The notes under the pieces were generated by a model. That model worked only from the letters and a program-made list of their open reading frames with translations, had not been told where the DNA came from and did no database searches. Shown in pieces: positions 33,401-40,944 of a stretch of DNA of 48,514 nucleotides. A program made the position numbers and the translations under genes. How positions within the stretch are numbered: the first letter of the stretch is position 1; each line of letters begins with the position of its first letter. Origin of the DNA: an uncultured Verrucomicrobia subdivision 3 bacterium (GTDB taxonomy: Bacteria > Verrucomicrobiota > Verrucomicrobiae > Limisphaerales > UBA11358); the NCBI GenBank assembly GCA_903921455.1, contig CAIXPZ010000246.1:1-48514 (forward strand). The letters run 5' to 3'.

Positions 33401-33716
33401 TCCACGATTCCGGCACGACAATTTCGCGCTGATACCACGCCGGTCCATAGTATTTCACCACTCGTGTCAGGACGCCGATTTCGGCATTCGTTGTTTTCGT
33501 GCCGAAGCCCGCCTCATCCATCGTGCCCGGCAGCTTGATTTTATTCGGCAGCGTGCTGGTCCGCGCGGGCCAGGATTCGACCATGCCGCGATCCTCCGGG
33601 TCAGCCTTGAACGCCCACTGCCCCGCCAGCGAAATCGTTTCCGCCGCCCGCGCTGTGGTGACGGGCAAGGTCAAAAGTGATCCTACCAACACAATCTTAA
33701 GGATGAGGCGTAGCAT
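30465..33716 (-). CDS. Glycoside hydrolase family 2 enzyme (beta-galactosidase/beta-glucuronidase type), exported
   Basis: The protein has 1083 residues. A signal peptide (ends ARAA near residue 25) is followed by the jelly-roll sugar-binding domain (about 30-195, AWYQREIVVP, ESRVWIDGK). An Ig-like domain (about 195-300) and the TIM barrel (about 300-590) come next. The catalytic acid/base is the Glu of FTIGNEMGSYD near 443, and the likely nucleophile is the Glu of PIIAHEVGQW near 522. C-terminal beta domains follow, ending in a beta-sandwich of about 120 residues with YDCYVHFHDWNNNG that may bind carbohydrate. The frame is intact throughout. It should hydrolyse a beta-linked glycan in the periplasm or outside. 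Substrate cannot be told from sequence. Confidence 0.9.
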   Translation of the reverse strand: MLRLILKIVLVGSLLTLPVTTARAAETISLAGQWAFKADPEDRGMVESWPARTSTLPNKIKLPGTMDEAGFGTKTTNAEIGVLTRVVKYYGPAWYQREIVVPESWKEKDVEFFLERAIWESRVWIDGKACDSQESLNTPHVHPLGRLAPGRHRLTVRIDNRPLYPIGINGHCYTEQTQTIWNGMVGRIELQAREAVHITRTRVFPDAAANRVMTELTLQSDGAQSQTATVRLQLRKRGSREMVAQTQTNCQIQPGTNTIQLAASLQRPPDLWDEFSPNLYTLDVTVKSDGATDSERETFGFRDVARAGQHIAINGRATFLRGNLDCDHFPLTGYPAMDVDGWKRIFKIYQAHGLNHVRFHTWTPPDAAFTAADELGIYIQSEVVWVQRPLGNDKPGRMESMTFGSFPESLMNPPGTIDAYVHDEIRRVMNAYGNHPSFALFTIGNEMGSYDPEVCGHWIQEMKTYDPRRFYAVSTARRIVPQDDFNVTHAIPNVGWCRDTISPFNDWDYEKIYAQAPVPIIAHEVGQWPAFPTWDEIGKYTGVLRARNYEHFRELAEANGVAQLDHEFRAASGATSLRLYKDEIESHLRTPDCAGFDLLSMQDFSGQGEALVGWLDSFYDSKGIVTPERFNRWCGETVPLARLPKYIFQAGETLTARVDIAHYGAKALAGAKATWQLRDAHGKILEQGTFAPTNLPRSSVTTLGSVTAKLEHGTAPGRARLEVRLEGTRFANDWDIWVFPAAASVTPATSQVEICDSLAGALEKLRAGKKVLLDAHQLGTKDNASYARFKPAYWSAWMFKGQYTLGALVRNRHPALENFPTENHYDWQWEELCRSGRGFRLDGLPLDYQPIVQPIGDFHYDWKIGSIFELRVGEGKLLVCGYDVTSRLDQRPAARQLRASLVAYMNSAAFAPRTEAGEELLAKMIPPVRLAPVAMPKDFESAVLYIKAGGKDSAQGNMPWKPELDDAKITEAGFGYEVNCNAICKDESGTAWWSDSKLRIKVNIPTPKIYDCYVHFHDWNNNGREGKIKFEGREYELGAHTGAGKWVKLEVLREDCLKGNIVLEATPTSGPNLQITAVALVPR

Positions 33717-33821
33717 TTTTAGAGTTTTTTCTTGGGAAGCTTGACCCGCTTTACCAGTTGAATTTCACACTCCATTAGCATGTGGCTTTCCTGGCGCTGC
33801 GTCCATCCCCCAATGATGTTA

Positions 33822-33876
33822 CCGGGCAAACTGGCCTTTCGTTTGCCTGGGATTAACGACTACACCACCCGGTGGT
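33822..33876. promoter_or_regulatory. Two inverted repeats upstream of the GH2 gene
   Basis: CCGGGCAAAC (33822-33831) and GTTTGCCTGG (33841-33850) form a ten-base inverted repeat with a nine-base gap and one mismatch. ACCACC-C-GGTGGT (33864-33876) is a perfect palindrome around a central base. They lie 106 to 160 bp upstream of the GH2 start and could be operator sites for carbohydrate-responsive control. The function is inferred from position only. Confidence 0.4.
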
Positions 33877-34314
33877 AATCATGACCTCTTCCATTTGCAG
33901 AACTTTTAAGACCCTACAAACTGCGCGTGCTGGGTTGGCACGCTTTGAATCGCACCAGCTATTTAGTAAGGTGTCAGCACGGAGCCGATCTGGATCAAGC
34001 TGCTCAGCAAAAATACCGCGCGCTGATCCGCCAGCGCTACTCGGCTTTCAGTAAAGTGAGTGCGCGCTGCTCTACCGCGACCATCGCGCGGCGGTGGCCC
34101 ACCGCCAGATTCATGGTCTCACTTTGCGAATACCGATATCCGCACCCGCCCGCCGCCGCTCATCCAAGTGCTGGCCAGCTGATGCTGTCTGCCTTGGGGG
34201 CAATGTGGCGGATTTCCTTTCGTGTGGTTCGTGTGTTTCGCGGTTAAAATTGCGGCCCGGCTTCACGCCCTTTTCCCGTCAAAATTATTTCCGTTATTTT
34301 TGAAAATTATTTTT

Positions 34315-34343
34315 TTGACAATAGTGTATACGGAGTCTATTAT
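34315..34343 (+). promoter_or_regulatory. Near-consensus sigma-70 promoter without an obvious gene
   Basis: TTGACA at 34315-34320, a 17-base spacer, then TATTAT at 34338-34343. This is a perfect -35, an optimal spacing and a -10 with one mismatch. It reads right into a region with no protein gene until the convergent ExbD gene ends at 34654, so it would make an RNA of up to about 300 nt or transcribe antisense to the Ton genes. Confidence 0.55.
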
Positions 34344-34653
34344 AAGGCTGTCGGCTTCACCGCGGGGCGGTGGCAGTGACCGGCAACAATAGTTTCAACC
34401 GCTGGCGGGGCTGGCGGGATTCAGTGGCGGGGCTGCTGGATTGGGGCTGTGGCTGCTTCCAAACGTTCGTTTGGGCCTTTCCCGGTGGGACAGCTTCTCA
34501 GTGGCAGTCCCTACCCGAAAAACATTCGCGATATTTCATATTATCATTGTAATATAAGGGCGTTTAGCGATTCTGATCAATCTCTATTCAATCCGTCAAA
34601 ATCACCCTCAATGGGGTATAAAAAGCTATATATGGCAACCTGTGGCAACCGGT

Positions 34654-35064
34654 CTACTCGGTGGCCAGGCCCATTTTGGTGATATCGAGCTGGCGGAGGG
34701 TGTCCATGACGCTGACCATGATCTGGTAGTCCACGTCGTCCGCGCCCTTGAGCACGACGCCGAGATCGGGGTTGGCGGTTTTGAGCGCCTGCAGCCTGTT
34801 CTTCAACTGCGGCACGGATACCACCTCGTCATTGAGCGTGATCTGGCCGGCGGCGCTCACCACGATGCGGCCGGGCTTGGGTTTGGGCTTGTTGTCCGCC
34901 GGTGGCGGCTTGCCCGACGGCAGGTTGATCTCCAGATTGTTCACGAGTTGCGGCGTGGTGATGATGAAGATCACCAGCAGCACGAACACCAGGTCGAGCA
35001 GCGGCGTGATGTTCAGCTCGTTCATCGTGCTGTGCCCGCGTTTGGATGTCTTCTTCAAGCTCAT
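34654..35064 (-). CDS. exbD: ExbD/TolR-type proton channel subunit (second copy)
   Basis: The protein has 136 residues. A basic start (SLKKTSKRG) is followed by MNELNITPLLDLVFVLLVIF at about 14-33, the single transmembrane helix with the conserved Asp of PLLDL that carries protons. Then comes the periplasmic domain, with LEINLPSGK, ITLNDEVV and VVLKGADDVDYQIMVSVMD. It is last in a minus-strand run and overlaps the tonB gene upstream by four bases. Two different ExbD subunits beside one ExbB is common in Bacteroidetes- and Verrucomicrobia-type Ton systems. It should assemble with ExbB to energise TonB. Confidence 0.93.
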   Translation of the reverse strand: MSLKKTSKRGHSTMNELNITPLLDLVFVLLVIFIITTPQLVNNLEINLPSGKPPPADNKPKPKPGRIVVSAAGQITLNDEVVSVPQLKNRLQALKTANPDLGVVLKGADDVDYQIMVSVMDTLRQLDITKMGLATE

Positions 35065-35726
35065 GGCGCCACCACCGGTTCGGTTTCCTCCTGCACGTCA
35101 AAGCGAATGACCACGCTCGGCGGAAAGTTCGTCGGCGGATGGCGGTCAATGCTCTGCACGACCTTGAACACATCCTTGACCGTCTGGTCCCACCGCGCGT
35201 CGCCGCTGCCCTTGCGCCACTGCGGCTGGCTCAAGTTGCCCTGCGGGTCCACATTTACCGCCACTTCCGCGACGTAATTGTCATCGGCCAGGTTCTCCGG
35301 CCGGTTCCATTTCGCGCGCAGGGTGTATTCCAAATAACCCTTGTATAGCTGCACCGGGTCGGACTCGGAGTTCACCGCCTTGCCGCCCTCAAATTCGAAG
35401 CTCGGCACGTCATTCGCCGGCGGGGCAACCACGGGCGGGGCCACGGTCGGCGGCGCCTTGGCCGTCTCGACCTTGGGGGCTTCGATTTTCGGCGCTTCCA
35501 CTTTGGGTGGTTCCACCTTCGGCGGTTCCGGCTTGGGCTTCTCCGGTTCAGGCTTCTTTTCCTTCACCATCTCCACCGCGATCTTCTGCACCTTCTTGCC
35601 GAGCAAGCCTTCCTTGGCGGCGAAGTAAAACAGCACGGCCACTAAAATGCCATGCACCACCGCCGAGATGGTGAGGTTCACCTTCGACGAGTTCTTGCGC
35701 GGCTTCGGCTGGGATTGGGGGATCAT
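35061..35726 (-). CDS. tonB: TonB-like energy transducer
   Basis: The protein has 221 residues. After a short basic cytosolic segment (QPKPRKNSSKVN) comes one helix at about 19-38 (ISAVVHGILVAVLFYFAA) with the conserved His of the Ton/Tol anchor type. A Pro/Lys/Glu-rich spacer at about 50-100 (PEPEKPKPEPPKVEPPK) leads to a C-terminal domain at about 125-215 with YLEYTLRAKWNRP and VNVDPQGNLSQPQW, of the TonB/TolA type. It transmits proton-motive force from ExbB/ExbD to an outer-membrane protein. No TonB-dependent receptor is encoded nearby; the outer-membrane candidate in the same run is the TpsB transporter. The start and stop both overlap the neighbouring exbD genes by four bases. Confidence 0.88.
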   Translation of the reverse strand: MIPQSQPKPRKNSSKVNLTISAVVHGILVAVLFYFAAKEGLLGKKVQKIAVEMVKEKKPEPEKPKPEPPKVEPPKVEAPKIEAPKVETAKAPPTVAPPVVAPPANDVPSFEFEGGKAVNSESDPVQLYKGYLEYTLRAKWNRPENLADDNYVAEVAVNVDPQGNLSQPQWRKGSGDARWDQTVKDVFKVVQSIDRHPPTNFPPSVVIRFDVQEETEPVVAP

Positions 35727-36130
35727 TTGTTGATTTCCGTGGCCAGGTCCACTTTCACGATGTTCGCCTGCTGGCAGATATCCAGCACGGCGCGGATCTG
35801 CTTGTATTTCGTCTTGCCGTCCCCGCGCAAAATGACATTCAAATCCGGATCATCGGTGCGCAGACTGATGAGCTTGCCCAGCAGGTCACTGACTTTGACC
35901 TCCTCGCGGTCGATGAACAGGTTGCCGTTCGCCGGCACGGAGATATAGCGCGCCTTGCGCGGCGGGTCTTTCTGGTGCTTGGATGCGACGGGGAGCTTCA
36001 AGTCCGTCTCCTTCACCGGCGGGATGGTCGTGATGATAAAGATCACCAGCAACACAAACGCCAGATCCAGCAGCGGCGTGATGTTCAACTCCGTCAGCGA
36101 CTCGTGCGCGCTCTGCGAACACTTCTTCAT
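35723..36130 (-). CDS. exbD: ExbD/TolR-type proton channel subunit (first copy)
   Basis: The protein has 135 residues. The helix at about 12-32 has LTELNITPLLDLAFVLLVIF with the proton-carrying Asp. The periplasmic part has LKLPVASKHQ, ISVPANGNLFIDREEV and a DPDLNVILRGDGKTKYKQI segment. It starts 3 bp after exbB and overlaps tonB, so translation is coupled. It is clearly a paralogue of the second ExbD (34654-35064), with the transmembrane part nearly the same and the periplasmic part different, as expected for a heteromeric channel partner. Confidence 0.93.
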   Translation of the reverse strand: MKKCSQSAHESLTELNITPLLDLAFVLLVIFIITTIPPVKETDLKLPVASKHQKDPPRKARYISVPANGNLFIDREEVKVSDLLGKLISLRTDDPDLNVILRGDGKTKYKQIRAVLDICQQANIVKVDLATEINK

Positions 36131-36133
36131 GGT

Positions 36134-36904
36134 TCAAATGGCCGGGGTGTTCTCGCCCATTTCGACGCGCGTCAACGCCCACGCGATCTTGTCCTCGATG
36201 TCGCGGTTGTCCACGTAGGTGTGCTCGATCTGGTTGGCGAAGCGCGAGGCAAAGCCGTCCAGCTCCTGCGTGATGCTGCGCACGGTCGTCACCATGAAAT
36301 TGTAAGCGAACATGGCGGGAATCGCCACGAGCAGGCCGGTGACCGTTGCCACCAATGCGGCGGCCACACCGGGCGCCATCGCCGTGAGGCTGGCGGAGTT
36401 CGACGCGGCAATGCCGGCGAAGGTGGACATGACGCCCCACACCGTCCCCAGCAAACCGATGAACGGCCCGCCCGCCACCGCCGTCGACAAGACGATCATG
36501 CCTTTCTCAAGCGACATCGCTTGCGCCGCCGCCGCCTCTTCCAAAACTACCTTCACCGCCTCGTAGGAACTGAGACTGATGCGCCGCTCGCCCTTCACGG
36601 TCACGGGGTTTCTCTCCAGCTGATAGGCCAGCTCTTCCGCGCCGCGTTCATAAAGACTGTAAGCGGGCGCGCCGTCGTAATCTTCGCCGCGCTTCTTGAT
36701 GTCCAGCGGGTCGCGCGTGCTACTATAGGCCGCCATGAATTTTTTTGTCGCCTTCCGCGCGATACTCAACTGACGGAACTTGGAGATGATGATCGTCCAG
36801 CTGAAGAGCGATAGCAGCAGGAGGACGATGACGGTGATTTTGCCTTCGGTCGTTGCGTTCTCGATGGCATAAACGGCCGCATTGGCCAGGATGGGATGGA
36901 TCAT
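36134..36904 (-). CDS. exbB: ExbB/TolQ/MotA-type proton channel
   Basis: The protein has 256 residues. The first helix (about 20-40, GKITVIVLLLLSLFSWTIIISK) is followed by a cytosolic loop of about 90 residues. Two more helices lie at about 133-160 (MIVLSTAVAGGPFIGLLGTVWGVMSTFAGIA) and 172-200 (LTAMAPGVAAALVATVTGLLVAIPAMFAYN). The motifs FIGLLGTVWGVM and ATVTGLLVAIPA are diagnostic for the family. In the inner membrane it forms the pentameric channel around ExbD. It lies 36 bp downstream of tpsA and 3 bp upstream of exbD, so the Ton motor and the two-partner secretion genes are likely one transcript. Confidence 0.94.
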   Translation of the reverse strand: MIHPILANAAVYAIENATTEGKITVIVLLLLSLFSWTIIISKFRQLSIARKATKKFMAAYSSTRDPLDIKKRGEDYDGAPAYSLYERGAEELAYQLERNPVTVKGERRISLSSYEAVKVVLEEAAAAQAMSLEKGMIVLSTAVAGGPFIGLLGTVWGVMSTFAGIAASNSASLTAMAPGVAAALVATVTGLLVAIPAMFAYNFMVTTVRSITQELDGFASRFANQIEHTYVDNRDIEDKIAWALTRVEMGENTPAI

Positions 36905-36940
36905 AGTTAACTGTTTTTTGTTTTAAGGTTTAGTCGGCGG

Positions 36941-39900
36941 TCACAGCGGATTGCTGGTCGTGGATCTCTCGGAAACGTTCTTGGCCGGCAGCAGCACCGT
37001 CACCCGGCTCACCTTCTGCGCCAGCGCGATGCCCTTCTTTTTCTTGTTCAGCGCATCTTCGTCGCTGCCATCGGCTTTCGTGGCAGTTGTCGCGGCGTCG
37101 GTGTTTTCCGCGACTTCTTTGGCGGCACCTGACTGCGGCAGGCCGAGGCTTGCGCCGCTGGCGTCCCCGCTGGCGAAAACGGCGCTGCCGAGAACGGCGG
37201 CACTGATGGCGTCACCGCTCACGCTTACGTCACCGCCGCCGACGATGGTGCCCGCCACCGTGCCAGAGGCGTTGATGTCCACGTTGCCGCCGCTGATGGC
37301 GGTGACATTCACGTTTTGCTGGGCGTTGATGTTGATGCCGCGGCTGCCGATGATGACCCCGTTGATGCTGCCGCCGGCCGCCAATTTGATATTGCTGCCG
37401 ATGATGCCGGAGCCGTTGGCGTTGATGTCCTTGCCGGCGGCAATATCAATAAATGCGTTCTGCGTATCCGCGCCGTTGAAGGCAATTTGCAGCACGCCGC
37501 CCAGGCTGGCATTCACGCTGCCGTCCGGCGTCTTGATCGTGATGTTGCCGAGTTGGGCGCTGGAGCCGAACAAAGTCGTCGCCAGAATACCACTGCCAGG
37601 GATGCTCGCCGGTATGCTGACGAGCTCGCCAGTGAGCGGATTTAACTCGACCGCATTCATGCTGACATAGCCGGCCCCGCCGTTGCCGGCGTTCACGTCG
37701 CCGTGCTGCGACTCGATAAACAGGCTGCCGCCATTGTAAGCTGCCACGCGCGACCCGTTCACATTCACGTTGTCCTGGGCGAGGATAGAAAGGCTGCCGC
37801 CGCCCGTGGTGAAAATTCCCTTGGGCGCGTTGGGGTCACCGAACGTGGTGAACTGCCCGCCGACATCGAGCGTGCCGCCGACGTCCAGGTTGATGCCGCC
37901 CAGGTAACTTTCATTCGCGATTTTCGTTGCGGTCAGCGAGAGGTTGCCGAGCGTGGTGATATTCAGGGTTGCGCCATAAGGCGAAATCGCCGCCAGCGCT
38001 GCGTCCGGGGCAAGCACCGAAGCGCCGCCGGAGATGCCGAGGTCAATGTTCTGCGCGGTGATGCTAAAATTGCCCGGCCCGGCCAGCGCCAGGCCCTGAT
38101 CGCCGAGCGTGGCGTTCTGGCTGGCGGTGTAGAGTTGCTGTATGATCGACTGCTGCGCAGTGCTCAACGCCAGGGGCGCGGTCACCGGCGTGCCGTCGGC
38201 ATTCAGCAGCGGCAATCCGCTGGATTCCAGAACAATCACCGTGGGATTCAGCAGAAAGGCCAGGTCCGTTGAGCTCATGACGCCGATGAAAGTGAGTTCA
38301 CCCGTTGTCGGATCGTAACGCAGCTTGTCAGTCACCGCTGGGTTGCCGCTCAAGGTGAAAAGCGTGGTTGGCAGCGGATCCGGCACCGGCACGCTGGTCA
38401 GGTTGCCGCGATAGGTGATGTCGCCTGCCACGTTGATGCTGGTGGTCTGCGCCGCCGAAAGATTTCGCCCGAGGAAACCGAAGTTGTAAGTATTGCCGGC
38501 CACCGCGATGTTCGCGAAAGTGGGAATGGTCAGGCCAAAACTTTCGATGCTGCCGGCGATGTTCAGTGTCACCGGATTCGGATCATTCAAATGCACCGGC
38601 GTGCTGGCGTGTCCCTGCGCAAAGGTCGCCCAGCCGGGCAGGCTGCTGTCGGATACGGTGATGCCGGTCAGCCCGGATGACTGCACCGCGCCGACCAGGT
38701 TGCCGCCGTCGCGCGTGGTGATGTGCAACGAACCCTGGCTCGACGGATAAAGCATGATGGAGCTGTCAATCGTGATGCCACCCGCGCCGGCGTTCAGGCT
38801 TAAGTTTGGCGCGTAAATGGGGGCCATGCCCTGGTTTTGCCCGCTCACGCGCGGGAGATTGCCGCCGACGAGGGTGATGGCATTGCCCGCCCAGAAATTC
38901 GCGGCGGCATCCGGCGCGTAATCAAACAGGAAGGACGATTTCGTTGGCACCGTGGCATTATCCTCGTTGCCGAAAAAAGTTCCGGACGGCACGGTCAATG
39001 GGTTGGCGTTGAAAGTGCCGTTGGGATTGCGGACTTCGCCGACGTAAATGTCGCCGCCCGACCACGCGCTCCACGATCCTTTGATCAGGCTCAAGTTCAC
39101 GGGCCGCTGCAAACTGCCGATGCTCGCGGCGGGATTCAAGATCACGGGCTGGTTGGCTTGCAGTTGCACGCCCGCGAGAATGGTGCCGACGCCGTTGGCG
39201 AGCGTGTAATTGCCCAGCACTTGATTGCCGGCGATGAGCGTCACGTTGCCGGAACGATAAGCGCCCGAAGCACCTGGCGACTGGCCTGAAGGCGTGGTGG
39301 GAAGGCTGGTGATGTTGTTGCCGGCGATGAGCGTCACGTCGCCACCCGCCGCCGTGGAAATACCGCCCAGCACCGCCACCGGACTGTAGCCGAAGATGGA
39401 AAATTGGTAGCCGCCATTGGCTGTGCCGCAGTTGATGTCACCCGTCAGCGCGTTCGCATAAATGCTCCCGCCGCCCGTCGTGTAAACCGATCCGGAGCCG
39501 ACCAGTATGCTCTGGCCCGCCTGCAAATTGACCGCGCCCGCCGCCAGCTGGATCGCGCCGTTGAGCGCCTTGCCCGCGCCGCCATTGAGGAAGATGTTGC
39601 CGGCGCCGGGGTTGATGGTGTTGTTGCCAAAATTATACCCGGCCGCAAGCGAGACGGACCAGCCGTTCGCGTCGGTGATTTTCGAATTGTTGCCGAACGT
39701 GATGTTGCCGCCCGCTTCCAAGGTGAGCTGGCCCGCGGACTGGCCGGTGCTGCCGCTCAAGTTCCAAGCGGTGCTGTTGTTGAAGGTGATGTTGCCGGTG
39801 GCTTGCAGGAGGATGGAGGAAAAACCGGCGAACGCCGTGTTCACGTTGATCGCTCCGCCCGCCGTGGACGTGCCCAGAATGATGTTGACCGGGTCGAGTA

Positions 39901-40939
39901 AAAAACCGCCGCCGCTGAAACCGGTTTGCGCGGTTGCGTTCATCGCGGAATTCAAGGTTTGGACATTGACCGCACTGATTTCCACGTTACCGCCGCTGCC
40001 GCCATTCGCGCCGCCGGCGGTGATGATGGAACTGCCGGCCGCGTCGCTATAATTATTTCCCGACTTGAGCGTGACCTTTCCGCCCTGGCTGCCGGCGGCG
40101 GAGTTGTCGCCTTGGGCGAGTATTTGCGAGTTCGCCCCGAGGGTTAGCGCATCCGTGGCGGTCAGTTCGATGACGCCGTTTTGGTTCTGCACCGAGTTCG
40201 CCTGAAGTAATCCCTCCTGGTTCACCACTTTGGCTTCGAGCGCGATGGTGCCGGCGTCGGCGGTGATGCGGCCAAAATTGTCCACGGAGCCTTTCGGCAG
40301 GATGACGGCGGCGCTCAGGCCGCGGCCATCGGGGGTTTCGCTGACGAGCACAGTGTCGCCGGCGTAAAGCCCGACCTCGCCGGCGGGGGCGGCAAGGCTG
40401 CCGTGGTTCTCGATTTTTTCGGCGATGAGAAAAAGCGATTTGCCCGCGCCGACTTCGATCTGGCCGTAATTCACGATGCTGGCGAGTGGCGGCATGCCCG
40501 TGAACTGCCACGCCGCGCCCGAACCAAAATCCGGCGAAAGCGGCGCGGTGGTGGCGATGAAGCTGCCGCCGACCTTGATCATCGAGTCCGGCCCGAAATA
40601 AAAACCATTGGCGTTGGCGAGGATGACCGTGCCGTTGGCGTTGAGGTTGCCGAAAATCTGCGAAGGATTTTTGTCGCCGATGAGGTTAAAGACGATGGAA
40701 TTGGCCGTCGGTTGCAGGAACGAAGTCGTTTCCCCGGCGGCGATGTCAAAACTCCGCCAGTTCAATATCGCCAGCTGACTGACGGTGACGTTGAGTTGGG
40801 CGCCGAGTTGCTGGGCCGTGGCCTGGCCGGCGTGGACGTTGAGCCCGGTCGGGTTGGCGAACCCTTGCGAGACGCGGCCGGCGAGAAACACCAGCAAAGT
40901 GAACCAGATGGATGGACGGGTTTTAGTCAGCGGTTTCAT
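36941..40939 (-). CDS. TpsA: filamentous-haemagglutinin-type exoprotein of a two-partner secretion system
   Basis: The protein has 1332 residues from the ATG ending at 40939 (MKPLTKTRPS); the longer frame would run back into tpsB. A signal peptide (ends GFAN near 30) is followed by the TPS secretion domain at about 31-290. Its features include NPTGLNVHAGQATAQQLGA, ILNWRSFDIAAGE, NGTVILANANGFYFGPDSMI and GSFIATTA. The rest is a long right-handed beta-helix with Gly/Asn/Ala-rich repeats such as GGKVTLKSGNNY and AGGDVTLIAGNNI. It is secreted through TpsB and should be extended at the surface. The C terminus has a short charged segment (KKKKGIAL) of unknown use. It starts 5 bp after tpsB. Confidence 0.92.
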   Translation of the reverse strand: MKPLTKTRPSIWFTLLVFLAGRVSQGFANPTGLNVHAGQATAQQLGAQLNVTVSQLAILNWRSFDIAAGETTSFLQPTANSIVFNLIGDKNPSQIFGNLNANGTVILANANGFYFGPDSMIKVGGSFIATTAPLSPDFGSGAAWQFTGMPPLASIVNYGQIEVGAGKSLFLIAEKIENHGSLAAPAGEVGLYAGDTVLVSETPDGRGLSAAVILPKGSVDNFGRITADAGTIALEAKVVNQEGLLQANSVQNQNGVIELTATDALTLGANSQILAQGDNSAAGSQGGKVTLKSGNNYSDAAGSSIITAGGANGGSGGNVEISAVNVQTLNSAMNATAQTGFSGGGFLLDPVNIILGTSTAGGAINVNTAFAGFSSILLQATGNITFNNSTAWNLSGSTGQSAGQLTLEAGGNITFGNNSKITDANGWSVSLAAGYNFGNNTINPGAGNIFLNGGAGKALNGAIQLAAGAVNLQAGQSILVGSGSVYTTGGGSIYANALTGDINCGTANGGYQFSIFGYSPVAVLGGISTAAGGDVTLIAGNNITSLPTTPSGQSPGASGAYRSGNVTLIAGNQVLGNYTLANGVGTILAGVQLQANQPVILNPAASIGSLQRPVNLSLIKGSWSAWSGGDIYVGEVRNPNGTFNANPLTVPSGTFFGNEDNATVPTKSSFLFDYAPDAAANFWAGNAITLVGGNLPRVSGQNQGMAPIYAPNLSLNAGAGGITIDSSIMLYPSSQGSLHITTRDGGNLVGAVQSSGLTGITVSDSSLPGWATFAQGHASTPVHLNDPNPVTLNIAGSIESFGLTIPTFANIAVAGNTYNFGFLGRNLSAAQTTSINVAGDITYRGNLTSVPVPDPLPTTLFTLSGNPAVTDKLRYDPTTGELTFIGVMSSTDLAFLLNPTVIVLESSGLPLLNADGTPVTAPLALSTAQQSIIQQLYTASQNATLGDQGLALAGPGNFSITAQNIDLGISGGASVLAPDAALAAISPYGATLNITTLGNLSLTATKIANESYLGGINLDVGGTLDVGGQFTTFGDPNAPKGIFTTGGGSLSILAQDNVNVNGSRVAAYNGGSLFIESQHGDVNAGNGGAGYVSMNAVELNPLTGELVSIPASIPGSGILATTLFGSSAQLGNITIKTPDGSVNASLGGVLQIAFNGADTQNAFIDIAAGKDINANGSGIIGSNIKLAAGGSINGVIIGSRGININAQQNVNVTAISGGNVDINASGTVAGTIVGGGDVSVSGDAISAAVLGSAVFASGDASGASLGLPQSGAAKEVAENTDAATTATKADGSDEDALNKKKKGIALAQKVSRVTVLLPAKNVSERSTTSNPL

Positions 40940-40944
40940 GGCGG

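Larger units (their letters stand above)
33717..34653. other. Long non-coding stretch between convergently oriented transcripts
   Basis: These 937 bp hold no convincing gene on either strand. The left part must contain the promoter of the GH2 gene and has inverted repeats (listed separately). The middle includes the phrase TTCGTGTGTTTCGCGGTTAA near 34219, a kind of degenerate sequence often left between genes in this phylum. The right part is AT-rich and has one near-consensus promoter reading right. It might hold a small RNA or a decayed gene. Confidence 0.45.

Noticed and set aside
33927..34247. A 106-codon plus-strand frame in the long gap as a gene or insertion sequence remnant
   Set aside because: Translation is rich in Arg, Ser and Ala without any motif, and no terminal inverted repeats or target duplications are visible.
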